NCBI RefSeq assembly: GCF_004125825.1
Contig: NZ_QQWI01000008.1
Location: 176,572 to 240,571, forward strand
Source: Fusibacter sp. A1
GTDB taxonomy: Bacteria; Bacillota; Clostridia; Peptostreptococcales; Acidaminobacteraceae
Direction: 5' to 3'
Length of the DNA stretch: 64,000 bases
Position numbers and translations under genes: made by a program. The first letter of the stretch is position 1. Each line of letters begins with the position of its first letter. The notes beneath the pieces are model-generated. The model did no database searches. It was given only the letters and a program-made list of their open reading frames with translations, and had not been told where the DNA came from. Below are positions 51,580 through 61,532 of this stretch, one piece after another.

Positions 51580-54096
51580 TTAAATTCTACCTAAACTAAT
51601 ATCATAATACATCAGCAATTTATCATCTTCTTGTATAACTTTTTCAGGCAATCTTTCTGCTATATCTACTATGAGTTTATAATTTTTTTCTTTCCAAAGC
51701 TTTGCAAATCCGGCACGAATAGCTTCTGAACGGAATAATTTCAGTTTGCCTTTTGTTCCTACATAGTCTTCAAACTCTTTTAAAAGCTTTTTATCACGTA
51801 GTTTCATAACATCTCCGGCTTTTGTAACATCTGGAACATACCATTTTCCATCATCACTTTGTAAGAATGTATCCTCAAGTAAAATTGAAAGTTCTGGCAT
51901 TTTTTCATACTTTGCTACTGAACGAACTTCTTGCATAAACTTGGGTTGGATATCTGCATAAGTTTGTGGATTATCTAATTGCTGATACAGCCATGCAATT
52001 GCTGTTTTTTCATCAGTTACCATAAGGCTAAACTGAATTGGTTCTATATCATTTATAATACGAGCCGAGTCATATTCATTTACCTGATTCGTTAGAAAAT
52101 ACATATTGTCACGCTTTAAGAATTTTTCATCGAGCCCTCTATAAAAATCTGATGCATCTAATGGTACAGAAATACCATTCATAATATGGTAAGCAACCAT
52201 GCGGTCAAATAAAACAAAGGATTGTCGCTCAGCAACTAACTCAATTTTTCCAACTCTCACCAATACTACAGGAAGTTTTTCTAAATGTTGGCGCACAAAA
52301 TCCCATGATGTATCTTCACTACCTGCATGTGATATAAAATCTCTTTTAAAGCTATCTTGTGGTTTATAAGCTGAAATAACAAGATCTTGTTTTACGGCTC
52401 CTGTAGTGTTTACTTGTTTAAAACTATCTTGTTGCTTATCTAATATCCTTACATCCGCAACAATGAATCCCGCTCTTTGCAAACCTTCTTGAATTGCATT
52501 CCAAACTGCATTTTGCGAATTGTGAAATTCAACAGTCATCCACCTATTTGGTTTAAGTACTCTATAATACTCTTCAAAACAGTTAGTCATTATATTTTGG
52601 TATTCAAGTAAATTTTTCTTTTGTACACGATTCATAACAGCTTCCGTTTGATTATTTGTATATACTTTTAACCATGATTCCCAAATGAAACTTAATTCTG
52701 AGTAGTTCAAATTACTTCCAAATGGTGGATCTGTGAAAATATAATCTATAGTGTTATCTGAAATTGGTAATTGTGTTGTACTACCACAGCCGATTATAGT
52801 AGTATTTAAGTTCTTTCTAATAGAGAAATCTTTTAATTTCCGTTTTGCACTCTCGATAATATTATTTTCTTGGAAAAGTGATGGTATGTACAAAGTTCCT
52901 GATACAGAACCGCCTTTACCGTTCAATCTGAATCTATAAAGTTTTGTGCAGTTCATCATAACACTAGTAAAAACGACTTTACTCAAGTTAAGTTTTTTAT
53001 GCCCAAAAATGTATGCAAATATTTTAAGATTCCGTTTGGTCATAAACAGGTGCGCATGTGTTACACCACTAATATCATTACGTCTTGATTCAATTCCATC
53101 GCACATTCGGCTTGTCGGAAACCAATCGTTAGTTTGCTGATAGTCTAATTGTTGAATTAGTTTTAAATCATCAGCATCAGGTGTCTTCTCGTATCTCTTT
53201 CCATTATGTGTGTAGTTAATTAGGACAGGATTTTGTTTTGCCAACTGAATGACCTCCCCTTTAACATCAACAATCATCTCCTTAGAACGAACACATGTGT
53301 TTTTCTTTAATTCAACTCCACAGCTTAAACACTTAAACTCACTAATTATTTTATTTTTAGTACGATCAACAGCGGAATCCCAAAAAACTACGTCTTTTCC
53401 ACAATGTGAACAAATAAATACGTCAGACCATACAGTATAGTTTATATTTCCATATTGTTCTGACTCCTCTTCAATTTCTACTTGAGAAAATGATTCGTCA
53501 TTTTCACTATGTTTAGTTCTATATAAATAACCATACTTATTTTCAACATCCTCAATTATTGATTCAAATTCATTCTTGAATTCATCAAGTTCAAATGGTG
53601 AATTATAGTTATGAGCTATAAACGTTGCCATAGGTGATAAATCATTCAGAATTGCTTTTCTTGATCCCCATTCAACATTAGGATTTTCTTTCTCGATAAT
53701 TGCCTTAAAATCTGGATCAGGCATATCACACATCTGCGCTGCTACACCAGTCATACCTGTACCACAAAAACCGTCGAGTACAATATCATCTGGAGATGTA
53801 TAGTGCAATATATATCGCATAATTGCTTTATAAGGCACTTTTGTATGATAACTGTGTGCCATATATATTGGGTCATTTTTCCCTTCACTTACATCTGCTG
53901 CAAATGGTTCTTTTTGGTAATCATCCGTAGCTTCATCATATACCTTTCCATACTCATTAATAAAATCCTCAATAAATGGATTTGGGCATGCAGTATAATA
54001 TGGAGGTTTTGAGAGTGCAATAATATCCTCATCTTTTGCAATTGGAAATCCCTCAAAATGTCTTACTTTATCAATATCTTCTTTAGTTAGTTTCAT
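51580..54096 (-). CDS. pglXI: BREX type 3 adenine-specific DNA methyltransferase PglXI
   Basis: An 838-residue methyltransferase of the DUF1156-like type. The SAM motif VLDGFCGTGMTG lies at about residues 106-117 and catalytic motif IV FTDPPFGSNLNYSEL at about 455. A zinc ribbon (CSHCGKD...FKCLSCG) is inserted between them. It marks host DNA by N6-adenine methylation at a non-palindromic BREX site. AGGTGGG precedes the Met at 54096 by 7 bases; a GTG four codons earlier overlaps the brxC stop. The pglXI-brxHII pair distinguishes type 3 from type 1. Confidence 0.88.
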   Translation of the reverse strand: MKLTKEDIDKVRHFEGFPIAKDEDIIALSKPPYYTACPNPFIEDFINEYGKVYDEATDDYQKEPFAADVSEGKNDPIYMAHSYHTKVPYKAIMRYILHYTSPDDIVLDGFCGTGMTGVAAQMCDMPDPDFKAIIEKENPNVEWGSRKAILNDLSPMATFIAHNYNSPFELDEFKNEFESIIEDVENKYGYLYRTKHSENDESFSQVEIEEESEQYGNINYTVWSDVFICSHCGKDVVFWDSAVDRTKNKIISEFKCLSCGVELKKNTCVRSKEMIVDVKGEVIQLAKQNPVLINYTHNGKRYEKTPDADDLKLIQQLDYQQTNDWFPTSRMCDGIESRRNDISGVTHAHLFMTKRNLKIFAYIFGHKKLNLSKVVFTSVMMNCTKLYRFRLNGKGGSVSGTLYIPSLFQENNIIESAKRKLKDFSIRKNLNTTIIGCGSTTQLPISDNTIDYIFTDPPFGSNLNYSELSFIWESWLKVYTNNQTEAVMNRVQKKNLLEYQNIMTNCFEEYYRVLKPNRWMTVEFHNSQNAVWNAIQEGLQRAGFIVADVRILDKQQDSFKQVNTTGAVKQDLVISAYKPQDSFKRDFISHAGSEDTSWDFVRQHLEKLPVVLVRVGKIELVAERQSFVLFDRMVAYHIMNGISVPLDASDFYRGLDEKFLKRDNMYFLTNQVNEYDSARIINDIEPIQFSLMVTDEKTAIAWLYQQLDNPQTYADIQPKFMQEVRSVAKYEKMPELSILLEDTFLQSDDGKWYVPDVTKAGDVMKLRDKKLLKEFEDYVGTKGKLKLFRSEAIRAGFAKLWKEKNYKLIVDIAERLPEKVIQEDDKLLMYYDISLGRI

Positions 54097-54108
54097 TTTG
54101 CATCCCAC

Positions 54109-57100
54109 CTATCTTTTTACTACAATACGTAGTTTATCTTTGTCTTTACCCCTTGTGTAATCAACAAGAATACTTTCTAGTTTTGCTTTAAAGGTTGCTA
54201 AGTCGCAAGGTCCTAATTCATCTAATTTTTGCATGAATTCATCCGCTGTAATAATGACTGGTTCAAACCCCTGAAGCAACACTTTTACACTTCCTACAAA
54301 GAAATTATCTACAGTTTCAGGAAGATTCTTAGTTTTTAGAAATGAATTAATAACCTTTTGCTGTTCACTACTTAAAAAACTTTCTTGATTTAGAACCAAT
54401 GGGTCTGAAATAGTATTATAGAGCGTGTTTTCCCACTCTGTATTTAGTGTGTCAACCCTATCTTCAATTGCTTCGAGCTTGCCTTTTACGGACATCTCGC
54501 TTTCATTTATTACATAGTTGCATTTAGGACAAATATGTGTTGATTTCAGCATATCAGGAGTCAATTCAAAGCAAACTTTCATACCTGCTAATTCTCTCTC
54601 GATTACTTCTAATTTTGTGGATGATAAAATTTCTATTGTTTTAAGCCTTTTAAGATTTGCCATTTTTAAAGAACTAATTATTTCACCTTTCTTCTTACCA
54701 TCATTAATGCCTAATCTCTTTTTCTTATGTTCAGCGTAATACATATCAATATATTCAATTTTAATATTAGCAAGCACTGAATTTGTCTCTATCGCCGCAC
54801 TGTCTCCGCATCCTTTTGTTGGAATATCATCACGAATTTTTCTAAAACTTTCTTTCGCTGATTCAATCTTCGAAGCAAAATCGGCTCCAAGATCCATTCT
54901 TTCTAAATTCATGAGATATCCTACACTTGTTAAACATCCATTTTTAAACTTTTCGTATTCGTTAACAACACGAACAATTTTTATATCCTTAGCTAGCTGT
55001 TCAATTTGATCTATAGAAAGGTTAAAGTTATTAAGTTTTGCGACAGTGTTGTATTTTGACTGAAAGTTCCCAAATTCATTAATAATTCGCTTAATTGAGT
55101 TTTTATATTCATCAGCAATGTGCCCTGAAATGAGTAGTTCTCCCCATAAATCAAAATCTGAACTTATGTGAGTACTTGCATGCACAGCTAAGCTTGCCAC
55201 TTCATTTGTTTTTGAAAGTAATTTTTCAAGCCCACTTTCTCTTTGATTGGGGTTATTAATTAAACCTGTTGGTATTTCTAAAATATCGAAAAGTCTAACT
55301 AATTCAGCAAGTGCTACATCTTTTGGTTTGGATATATACTTAAATTCTTTAATGTCTAGCGCATTTGTTTTTGGCAACATTTCTAGATTTGATGCTGTAA
55401 TAGTAATATTGTTTTTAAGAGTAATTACTGCATTTCCAGAGTGTACAAGTGATAACAATACAATTGGTAAGAGTACATAACTAATTCCGAATTTCTTGTC
55501 AATGTACTCATCAAACTTCTCTTCAAATATATCACTGAAATTAATAACACCTTTGGGTGGTAATTTGTTCAATTCTTTTATAAAATGATTTGCGTATTTC
55601 GAATTCTTTGTTGTAATATTATCACCATCTAGCAATCCAAAACTTTCAAGCAATAGATTTGCTTGAATATTCTTTCTACCAGCATATCGGTCTATTCCTA
55701 TACGAATAACATCGGCTTGACTCCTAAGTGTAATTTGTGTCTTGAATGATGGCATTTCTGGATATTTTGCAGTAAAATAGTTATCCAAACTTATTGAAGA
55801 CACCGCATCCATCGTTTCCTTAAATGGATCATCTTTCTTGTAATGACCCTTAAGTACCTCAATTACTTGCTTCTTTTCACCTTTATAGATTACTTCAAAG
55901 CAAGTTGTCTTATTTTCACTTAAAAATCGTGTTAACTTCTTCCTGAACTTATTGGCTTTATTCTGATAAGCCTCTTTATTTTTTTCTTCAGCTAACCCTT
56001 TCATAGATAACGCCGCCGCATATAATTTTAAATCATTTTTAAAATCATCATTTGGCTTAAAGCTAAAGAACACTTCATCATCTTTCTTTTCATCCAAGAA
56101 TGATTCATTACCATATGGAGGTAAAAAATATAGGTAATAATCTTCTTCTGGTTGAGCAGTTGGACGTATTTCAGGAGTACCCATAAACAAATAACCGCGT
56201 CTGAAGATGTTATGAGAATTCCAGTTAAGAGAATGTTCATAAATTTTAAAATTATTAACTTTTTCAATTTGGTCCCAATCTAAACAATAATAAGCTACGT
56301 CAAAGAAAAACCTATTCAAACTTGCATCATCTAAGACTGCTGCCTTTTGAGTGATTTTTTCGTCATAGTCAATATCTTTTTTAAGATCCAAATAGTATTG
56401 ACCATTATCCATATTACTTTCTATAAACTGTCCACTTACTGTTGTCATTACATCTTTTAAAACAGTTTGAACAATTGACTGCAAAAATTCCGAATCTTGT
56501 TCTGGCATGCCATCTAGGTATAAGCATAAATCATCTCGGAGGTTTTCTGCAGTTAATCCAGCCCTTATACTAATATCACCTGTTGTTAATCGATGTACAC
56601 TAAGTGCATGGATTATTTGTATTGCTAAGGGTTTATACACTTTTTTGGGGAATGATCTACTTACTATATCTTCAAGCATTCCACTTTTTTCAACCACTTC
56701 TTTAATATTAACATCTGTTCTATAGCCATAATTCTCTTTTATAAAGGACCAATAACTATCAAATGAAATCACACCTGGTGCTTCATTAGTTATATCGTTA
56801 TCTAAAATTCTTCTGATAATCTCAGAAATATTTTTTAAAATATGACGATTTTCAATAATATAAATCTTATTGAATACATCAATATAAGACGGATGAATTG
56901 GATATAAGTTAACATACTCCTCTAGTCTTTCCGACATATTTGAATAAAGACAGCAAAATTGTTGAAGATGTTCACGAACTTTTGCTTTCTGCTCTGGCGT
57001 CTTCTTCAATATTCTTTCTGAAACGACATATGCCGTATCTTCTTTTCGAATAATGACCTGTTCATATCTGTCTTTTACTCTATTTAAAGTATCTGATACA

Positions 57101-57786
57101 AACGAGAAGTTGGGGTTGTCAAACAATTTTTCTTGCATTCCAAATACGGCCCTTAGACGTGAATTCTTTATAACTTCGCCAATTTCACGCATAAATCCTA
57201 GATCAAGTTTTACTTCTTGCTCTTTTCTACCACCGAGGTAATCTAAAAATTCGTCAACTACTATTAAATACCCTTTATCCGGATATTTAGAATAGAAAAT
57301 ATCCATCATGCTTAGAAGAACTTCTTTATTTCCCGTTACTGCATTCTCATCTGGAAAATCAAATGTCAGTCCTCTAGCTGCAAAATCCTTCTGCACTTTT
57401 GTAAATAATATGTTTCGCAATGACATTGTAACAGCACCAATTTCAACTCGAAGTACTTCAAATCGTCCAGTAATACACTCTGCTACAGCAGCAAATTTAT
57501 TGTTTTGAACATACTGCAAGTTTTCTTTATCCAATGCTATTGAGGATATTAGCGACATTAAGTGAGTTTTACCTGTACCATAGTTACCTATGAGTAAAAC
57601 ACCTTTGTTATCAACAACTTCATCCAGTCTAAGTTGTGACAGCATATTAAGTTCAAGTTTTTCAGCCATATCATCCGACATAACATAACTTTTTACCAAA
57701 TTTATTGCTTCTTGCTTATCATTAGCTGATGTAATTTCAATTACGCTTTCTATTGGATTAAAATTTATTAAATCTGAATACTTCAT
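54109..57786 (-). CDS. brxC: BREX ATPase BrxC
   Basis: A 1225-residue AAA-type protein. Walker A is GNYGTGKTH (residues 67-75) and Walker B is GYLIVVDEFLDYLGGR (about 170-185). An ICPKCNYVIN cysteine pair lies near residue 1090. Long helical regions follow the ATPase. BrxC is the large central ATPase of BREX, needed for both defence and methylation. It follows brxF by 13 bp. Length is close to known BrxC/PglY proteins (about 1200). Confidence 0.88.
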   Translation of the reverse strand: MKYSDLINFNPIESVIEITSANDKQEAINLVKSYVMSDDMAEKLELNMLSQLRLDEVVDNKGVLLIGNYGTGKTHLMSLISSIALDKENLQYVQNNKFAAVAECITGRFEVLRVEIGAVTMSLRNILFTKVQKDFAARGLTFDFPDENAVTGNKEVLLSMMDIFYSKYPDKGYLIVVDEFLDYLGGRKEQEVKLDLGFMREIGEVIKNSRLRAVFGMQEKLFDNPNFSFVSDTLNRVKDRYEQVIIRKEDTAYVVSERILKKTPEQKAKVREHLQQFCCLYSNMSERLEEYVNLYPIHPSYIDVFNKIYIIENRHILKNISEIIRRILDNDITNEAPGVISFDSYWSFIKENYGYRTDVNIKEVVEKSGMLEDIVSRSFPKKVYKPLAIQIIHALSVHRLTTGDISIRAGLTAENLRDDLCLYLDGMPEQDSEFLQSIVQTVLKDVMTTVSGQFIESNMDNGQYYLDLKKDIDYDEKITQKAAVLDDASLNRFFFDVAYYCLDWDQIEKVNNFKIYEHSLNWNSHNIFRRGYLFMGTPEIRPTAQPEEDYYLYFLPPYGNESFLDEKKDDEVFFSFKPNDDFKNDLKLYAAALSMKGLAEEKNKEAYQNKANKFRKKLTRFLSENKTTCFEVIYKGEKKQVIEVLKGHYKKDDPFKETMDAVSSISLDNYFTAKYPEMPSFKTQITLRSQADVIRIGIDRYAGRKNIQANLLLESFGLLDGDNITTKNSKYANHFIKELNKLPPKGVINFSDIFEEKFDEYIDKKFGISYVLLPIVLLSLVHSGNAVITLKNNITITASNLEMLPKTNALDIKEFKYISKPKDVALAELVRLFDILEIPTGLINNPNQRESGLEKLLSKTNEVASLAVHASTHISSDFDLWGELLISGHIADEYKNSIKRIINEFGNFQSKYNTVAKLNNFNLSIDQIEQLAKDIKIVRVVNEYEKFKNGCLTSVGYLMNLERMDLGADFASKIESAKESFRKIRDDIPTKGCGDSAAIETNSVLANIKIEYIDMYYAEHKKKRLGINDGKKKGEIISSLKMANLKRLKTIEILSSTKLEVIERELAGMKVCFELTPDMLKSTHICPKCNYVINESEMSVKGKLEAIEDRVDTLNTEWENTLYNTISDPLVLNQESFLSSEQQKVINSFLKTKNLPETVDNFFVGSVKVLLQGFEPVIITADEFMQKLDELGPCDLATFKAKLESILVDYTRGKDKDKLRIVVKR

Positions 57787-57799
57787 TTTTTTACTCCTC

Positions 57800-58234
57800 T
57801 CAAATTACACACGTTATGTTGTGCTTATCAACTTTATAAGCAATATAATCTAAATAATTAGGTGTTGCATATGTAAGATTTTCTCCATCAAAATCACCAC
57901 ACCATTCTAAAATTATTTTCCGTTTATTTGACAAATTAATGAAATACTTAAGCGGATCTAGCTGATATGATGGATTAAAAAGCATTTCAAAATCTGAAAC
58001 CACTATGTTTTCATTGATTTCAAACATTTCATTTAGAATATCAATTACAAACAAAGCTTTTTTCTCGACTTCAATTTCATTCATTTTTTTAGCTAATTCT
58101 TGATTAAGTGAAAAGTGATGATACTGCAGGCCGATATCCTTTTTAAGTTTTTTATTATTACAAATAACGATTAATGAATTGGTTGATGTAATAAAATAAC
58201 TTGTTAAATCATAATATTTAATAATCTGTCCCAA
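57800..58234 (-). CDS. brxF: BREX type 3 protein BrxF
   Basis: A 144-residue soluble protein, first of the operon. Its size and position match BrxF, the small protein found only in type 3 BREX. It has an ATPase-like strand pattern (LIVICNNKKLKKDI, KALFVIDILNEMF and KIILEWCGDF) but no clear Walker A. A TTG start at 58234 is chosen because AAAGGAGG lies 7 bases upstream; a nearby ATG is in another frame. The call depends mainly on gene order. Confidence 0.75.
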   Translation of the reverse strand: MGQIIKYYDLTSYFITSTNSLIVICNNKKLKKDIGLQYHHFSLNQELAKKMNEIEVEKKALFVIDILNEMFEINENIVVSDFEMLFNPSYQLDPLKYFINLSNKRKIILEWCGDFDGENLTYATPNYLDYIAYKVDKHNITCVI

Positions 58235-58321
58235 TACATATCCTCCTTTTGATTCTAAAGTATTCTAATAAATGGACTTAGATGATGTGAATGTACACTT
58301 ATTCAACCATTCATTCAAATT

Positions 58322-58327
58322 ATTATA
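58322..58327 (-). promoter_or_regulatory. Candidate -10 box of the BREX operon
   Basis: TATAAT on the minus strand, about 90 bp before brxF. No good -35 lies at 17 bp, which would fit a regulated promoter. The stretch 58235-58450 holds no gene and is very A+T-rich; no terminator for the upstream HTH gene was recognised. Confidence 0.35.
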
Positions 58328-58450
58328 TCATATACATAAAAAATTAGCATTGAATATTAACAAATTATTACAGCTTCTGTCCATACATTAGTACAGTTTA
58401 TTTGACTAGTTTTTTATACAGTATCCCTTAGAATATTATAATATATAGTT

Positions 58451-59014
58451 CTATGGAGGTACTAAACTGTCAGTCTCCCCCTGACATAAAAAAGTCGGTT
58501 CATAATAACCCGATAAAAGATGCTTAATTCTATCTGGATGATTAAAGTTACAAATGACCAAATCATTGATTTGAGCACTTTTGTCGTATATGGTGCTATT
58601 TTGGGATACTGACACATTTCCTTCATCGTCCTTTGCATAAGTACTAAAATCAACTGTTTCTGCAATGTCAGTTTCTTTATTTTGTGAAGTAACATATAAT
58701 TCGTTGTCACTTATATATTCAGATTCATTTGCTTCTAGTTTTTCACTGATATCTAATGTGTATAGATTACTTGACTGACCGCCATTCTCTCTATATCTAG
58801 ATTCTTTCAAAACAAACCCGCATTCAATCAAATCATCAAGTGCTCTTCTTACAGTTCTATCTGACATATTGCAGTCGGCTGCAATGGTTTTAATACCTGG
58901 AAAGCATGTTAATTCTTTATTGGCTCTATTAATCAAGTAGAAGATGACAAGGGTAGCCCGCTTTGTCAGACTTGCTTTGTATACTGCTTCAATCATTTTT
59001 CCTTTGTCTGTCAT
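58451..59014 (-). CDS. Helix-turn-helix protein of a conjugative element
   Basis: A 187-residue protein with an N-terminal winged HTH (HTH_36/replication-initiator type: FPGIKTIAADCNMSDRTVRRAL then DDLIECGFVLKE, about 38-75) and a long acidic, poorly ordered C-terminal half. Such proteins are common in integrative and conjugative elements of Clostridia, where they may start replication or regulate transfer genes. GGGAG lies 7 bases before the ATG. It lies 19 bp after the ParA-like gene, in the same remnant operon. The C-terminal tail may be shortened. Confidence 0.7.
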   Translation of the reverse strand: MTDKGKMIEAVYKASLTKRATLVIFYLINRANKELTCFPGIKTIAADCNMSDRTVRRALDDLIECGFVLKESRYRENGGQSSNLYTLDISEKLEANESEYISDNELYVTSQNKETDIAETVDFSTYAKDDEGNVSVSQNSTIYDKSAQINDLVICNFNHPDRIKHLLSGYYEPTFLCQGETDSLVPP

Positions 59015-59033
59015 TGTCAGGCTCCCTTCTACA

Positions 59034-60047
59034 TTATATTTTTATAACATAAGGTATTAATAAGCTTTCCCAAATTGTTTGATTTTTTTCTCCATCAAAT
59101 AGATCAGGTGCATATTCTGAAAAATACACCTGATCATATTTATTTTGCAATTTTACTTTTTCTGGCTCTGATATGAAAGAAAAAATTGTGTTTATTGTAT
59201 CTGAATCAAATAAATGAATCGTTCGTTCATATGCATCAATTTCATAAGGTTTAGCAGTAGCGCAAAGCACCGCTAACTCACACTTTGACCTAATGGCATT
59301 TATAATTTTTGTATCAACGACACCCATGTCATATACAATGAAATCAAAGTCTTCATGACACTCTGCATTCAGCGTTAGATATTTTACACCGTAATAGGTT
59401 AATGAATCCGTATTTACAGTCATGCGTTCATACCTCTTAGGCAACTGCATAAGATGTCCATGATCATTAGCTTCTACATAACATACAGTGGCTCCAATAC
59501 TTGCTAGATAATTGGCTAAGTTGATTGCCATAGTTGTTGTACCTACTTTACACTCAACTCCTGTTATTGCGATTTTAGTGTTTTTATTTACAAATGAATA
59601 CTCTGGCACTGAGCAACCAGCTGTTCCTTCGTTATTCACTAATTTTGCTTTAATCTCACGTTTATTCATACCAAGGTCGCTTGTGGCTTTTAGGATTTCA
59701 TTTTTAAGAGTTTCAACTTCTTCAGATGTTACAATATTATAAATACCTTCTTCAATCAGCTTCACAATCAGCTCTTGATTGTTTTTCACGTCCTCAATAT
59801 AGAATATCACCCTTGACGAGAACATCTTGTTAAAGGCAATCACAGCCTCTAAAATATCACTTTCAGTATCCTTTAGCGCTTTAATATCTATTGTTAGATA
59901 ACTATAATGGTTTAAGCTTCGCATATCATAAATGACAAATTGTTTTAATGAAAATGTTCCTGATAACTTCTTGATAATCATGCCATGTTCATCAAACAAG
60001 AAATCGAAAATGCCAATGTTTTCATTGCTCGAAAGCTATAGTAGCAT
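59034..60047 (-). pseudogene. ParA/MinD-like ATPase of a conjugative element, nonsense codon near start
   Basis: The frame from ATG 60047 has a perfect GGAGG ribosome binding site but reads MLL then TAG (60036-60038). It then continues unbroken for 334 codons (LSSNENIGIFDFLFDEHGMI...). The body carries a deviant Walker A (GVECKVGTTTMAINLANYLA) and FDFIVYDMGVVD, as in the ParA/MinD-like proteins of Tn916-type and related elements. A TTG start at 59999 could give a 321-residue protein, but without its own ribosome binding site. I therefore think it is disabled by one base change (Tyr codon to TAG). Confidence 0.65.
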
Positions 60048-60192
60048 CGTTTACACCTCCTTTTTGTTCGATTTGAAAGTCTTGGGGTATGATGATTTCA
60101 ACCTTGTTTGGTTTATAGGTGAATAATAGAATAATACCAATTACAACTAGCAGCACATATATGAATAATTCAATTAACAGTTTCTTTTTCAA
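60022..60192 (-). CDS. Small single-span membrane protein, 56 residues
   Basis: A TTG start follows AGGAGG by 8 bases. The product has one membrane helix (about residues 5-25, LLIELFIYVLLVVIGIILLF) and a short tail ending in IEQKGGVNDATIAFEQ. It lies between the VirB4 fragment (13 bp) and the ParA-like gene, whose ribosome binding site is inside its 3' end, so the genes were translationally coupled. It is probably a minor transfer-apparatus protein (unknown family). Confidence 0.6.
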   Translation of the reverse strand: MKKKLLIELFIYVLLVVIGIILLFTYKPNKVEIIIPQDFQIEQKGGVNDATIAFEQ

Positions 60193-60204
60193 AATATCGT
60201 CCTC

Positions 60205-61449
60205 CTATCTTCCGCCTGCCTTGCCCATAAATTTGAACTTATATTCAGGAATCTCAAAATTAACATGTAGTCTTTTTGACCCAATCATTACAAGGGCATG
60301 ACCTCTTTTCTTTTGTGCTAAGAGCTGTTCTTCAGCATCCGTAAGATTATATAATTTTTTAGTTTCAATTAAGTTCATACCATCGCACCCCATGAGAATC
60401 TTGTAACACGGAATGTCCAAAAGTGCTTGTCCATACATCTTTATTTTGGGGTCTAGAAAGTCAACAACTGAATGGGATATAATCGCTACTCCTGCTTCAT
60501 ATTTTCTGGCTCTTTTTTCAACATTTCTAAGAAATACTAGTGACTGTGGTACATTAGGATCAATCATCAAATAAGCTTCATCGCAGATTAATAAAACTGG
60601 TTCATTACGGTCTGCACTCATTTGTTGCCAACACCATGTAAGCACATTGAAGTATTGAGTCCTTTTAATGTTGTCACTGGTATTCTGTAAATCATGGGTA
60701 TCTAAACAGATACATCTGGTATTCGTTTTAATTGAACTCTTTCCATTCCATAAAAAAGCGTCGCTACCAAGAGCAATATCTTGTAATAGCAACGCCAGTT
60801 CTTCATATTCGTTAATTTCTGAATGCTTTAAGTTGTTTTCTTTTTTAAGAGCCTTTTGTTTGAGTAACTCATAAAGATCTGAAAAAATCGGGAAATCATC
60901 ATTAGTCAATTGATTTATGTCGGTGTCCCAAGTGATGCCAAAGTTATTGTAAAGCTCAATGACTGTATTCTTTAAGATTGCTTTCTGCTTATCTGATAAT
61001 GACGGTAAATAAAGACTAAAGAAAATATCAAGGTTCTTGATATAGATTGCCATGTCGCCTATGCCATTGCCTTCGTCTTGATAGTATTTGTCATCATCGT
61101 CTACTGGTGTTGGTCTTATTTGTAATGGATTGATTTTACCGTTGCTTCCGCCACCTGCATTAATCCAGTCTCCATCAAGGGCTAAGCATAAATCTCGCAT
61201 CTCACGTTCAGGGTCAATAAAGATGATCTTGGTTCCTTTCATATACTCAGAAAGTGCTATGTGTTTAATCGTGGCACTTTTACCAACTCCAGCTACACCC
61301 ATAATCGTAAAATTTGAATTAGTTCTATCATTACCTCTTTTCCAAGGATCTAAAATAACTAATCCCCCAGCATTATCACGTCCAAAGTAATAACCAGTGC
61401 CATCATTATCCGCCAAGGATATAAAACAAAGCAAATCGTTCTCTATCAT
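60205..61449 (-). pseudogene. VirB4/TraE-type conjugation ATPase, N-terminal part deleted
   Basis: 414 codons of the motor part of a conjugative VirB4-like ATPase. Walker A is GVAGVGKSAT (about 51-60), followed by KIIFIDPEREMRDLC, and Walker B is PVLLICDEAYLMID (about 285-298). AGVAIISHSVVDFLDP is the usual motif after it. Full-length proteins are about 600-800 residues. The sequence before CFISLADNDGTGYYFGRD is missing and is replaced by the start of a DUF6075 gene in another frame. Conjugation by this copy is therefore unlikely. Confidence 0.8.
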
Positions 61450-61519
61450 TTACATGGGTTTTATCTTGTAATATCATATTTTGAAAATTATAAGCATGAT
61501 CTTCATTCATAAAATACAT
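61406..61519 (-). pseudogene. N-terminal fragment of a DUF6075-family gene
   Basis: An ATG with a GGGGG ribosome binding site opens MYFMNEDHAYNFQNMILQDK and reaches RERFALFYIL, the N-terminus of the DUF6075 family found in conjugative elements. After GG it meets TAA. The 3' part of the gene is gone and VirB4 coding sequence follows out of frame, with the junction near 61415 in TTTATATCCTTGGC. Confidence 0.7.
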
Positions 61520-61532
61520 ATTCTTTACCCCC

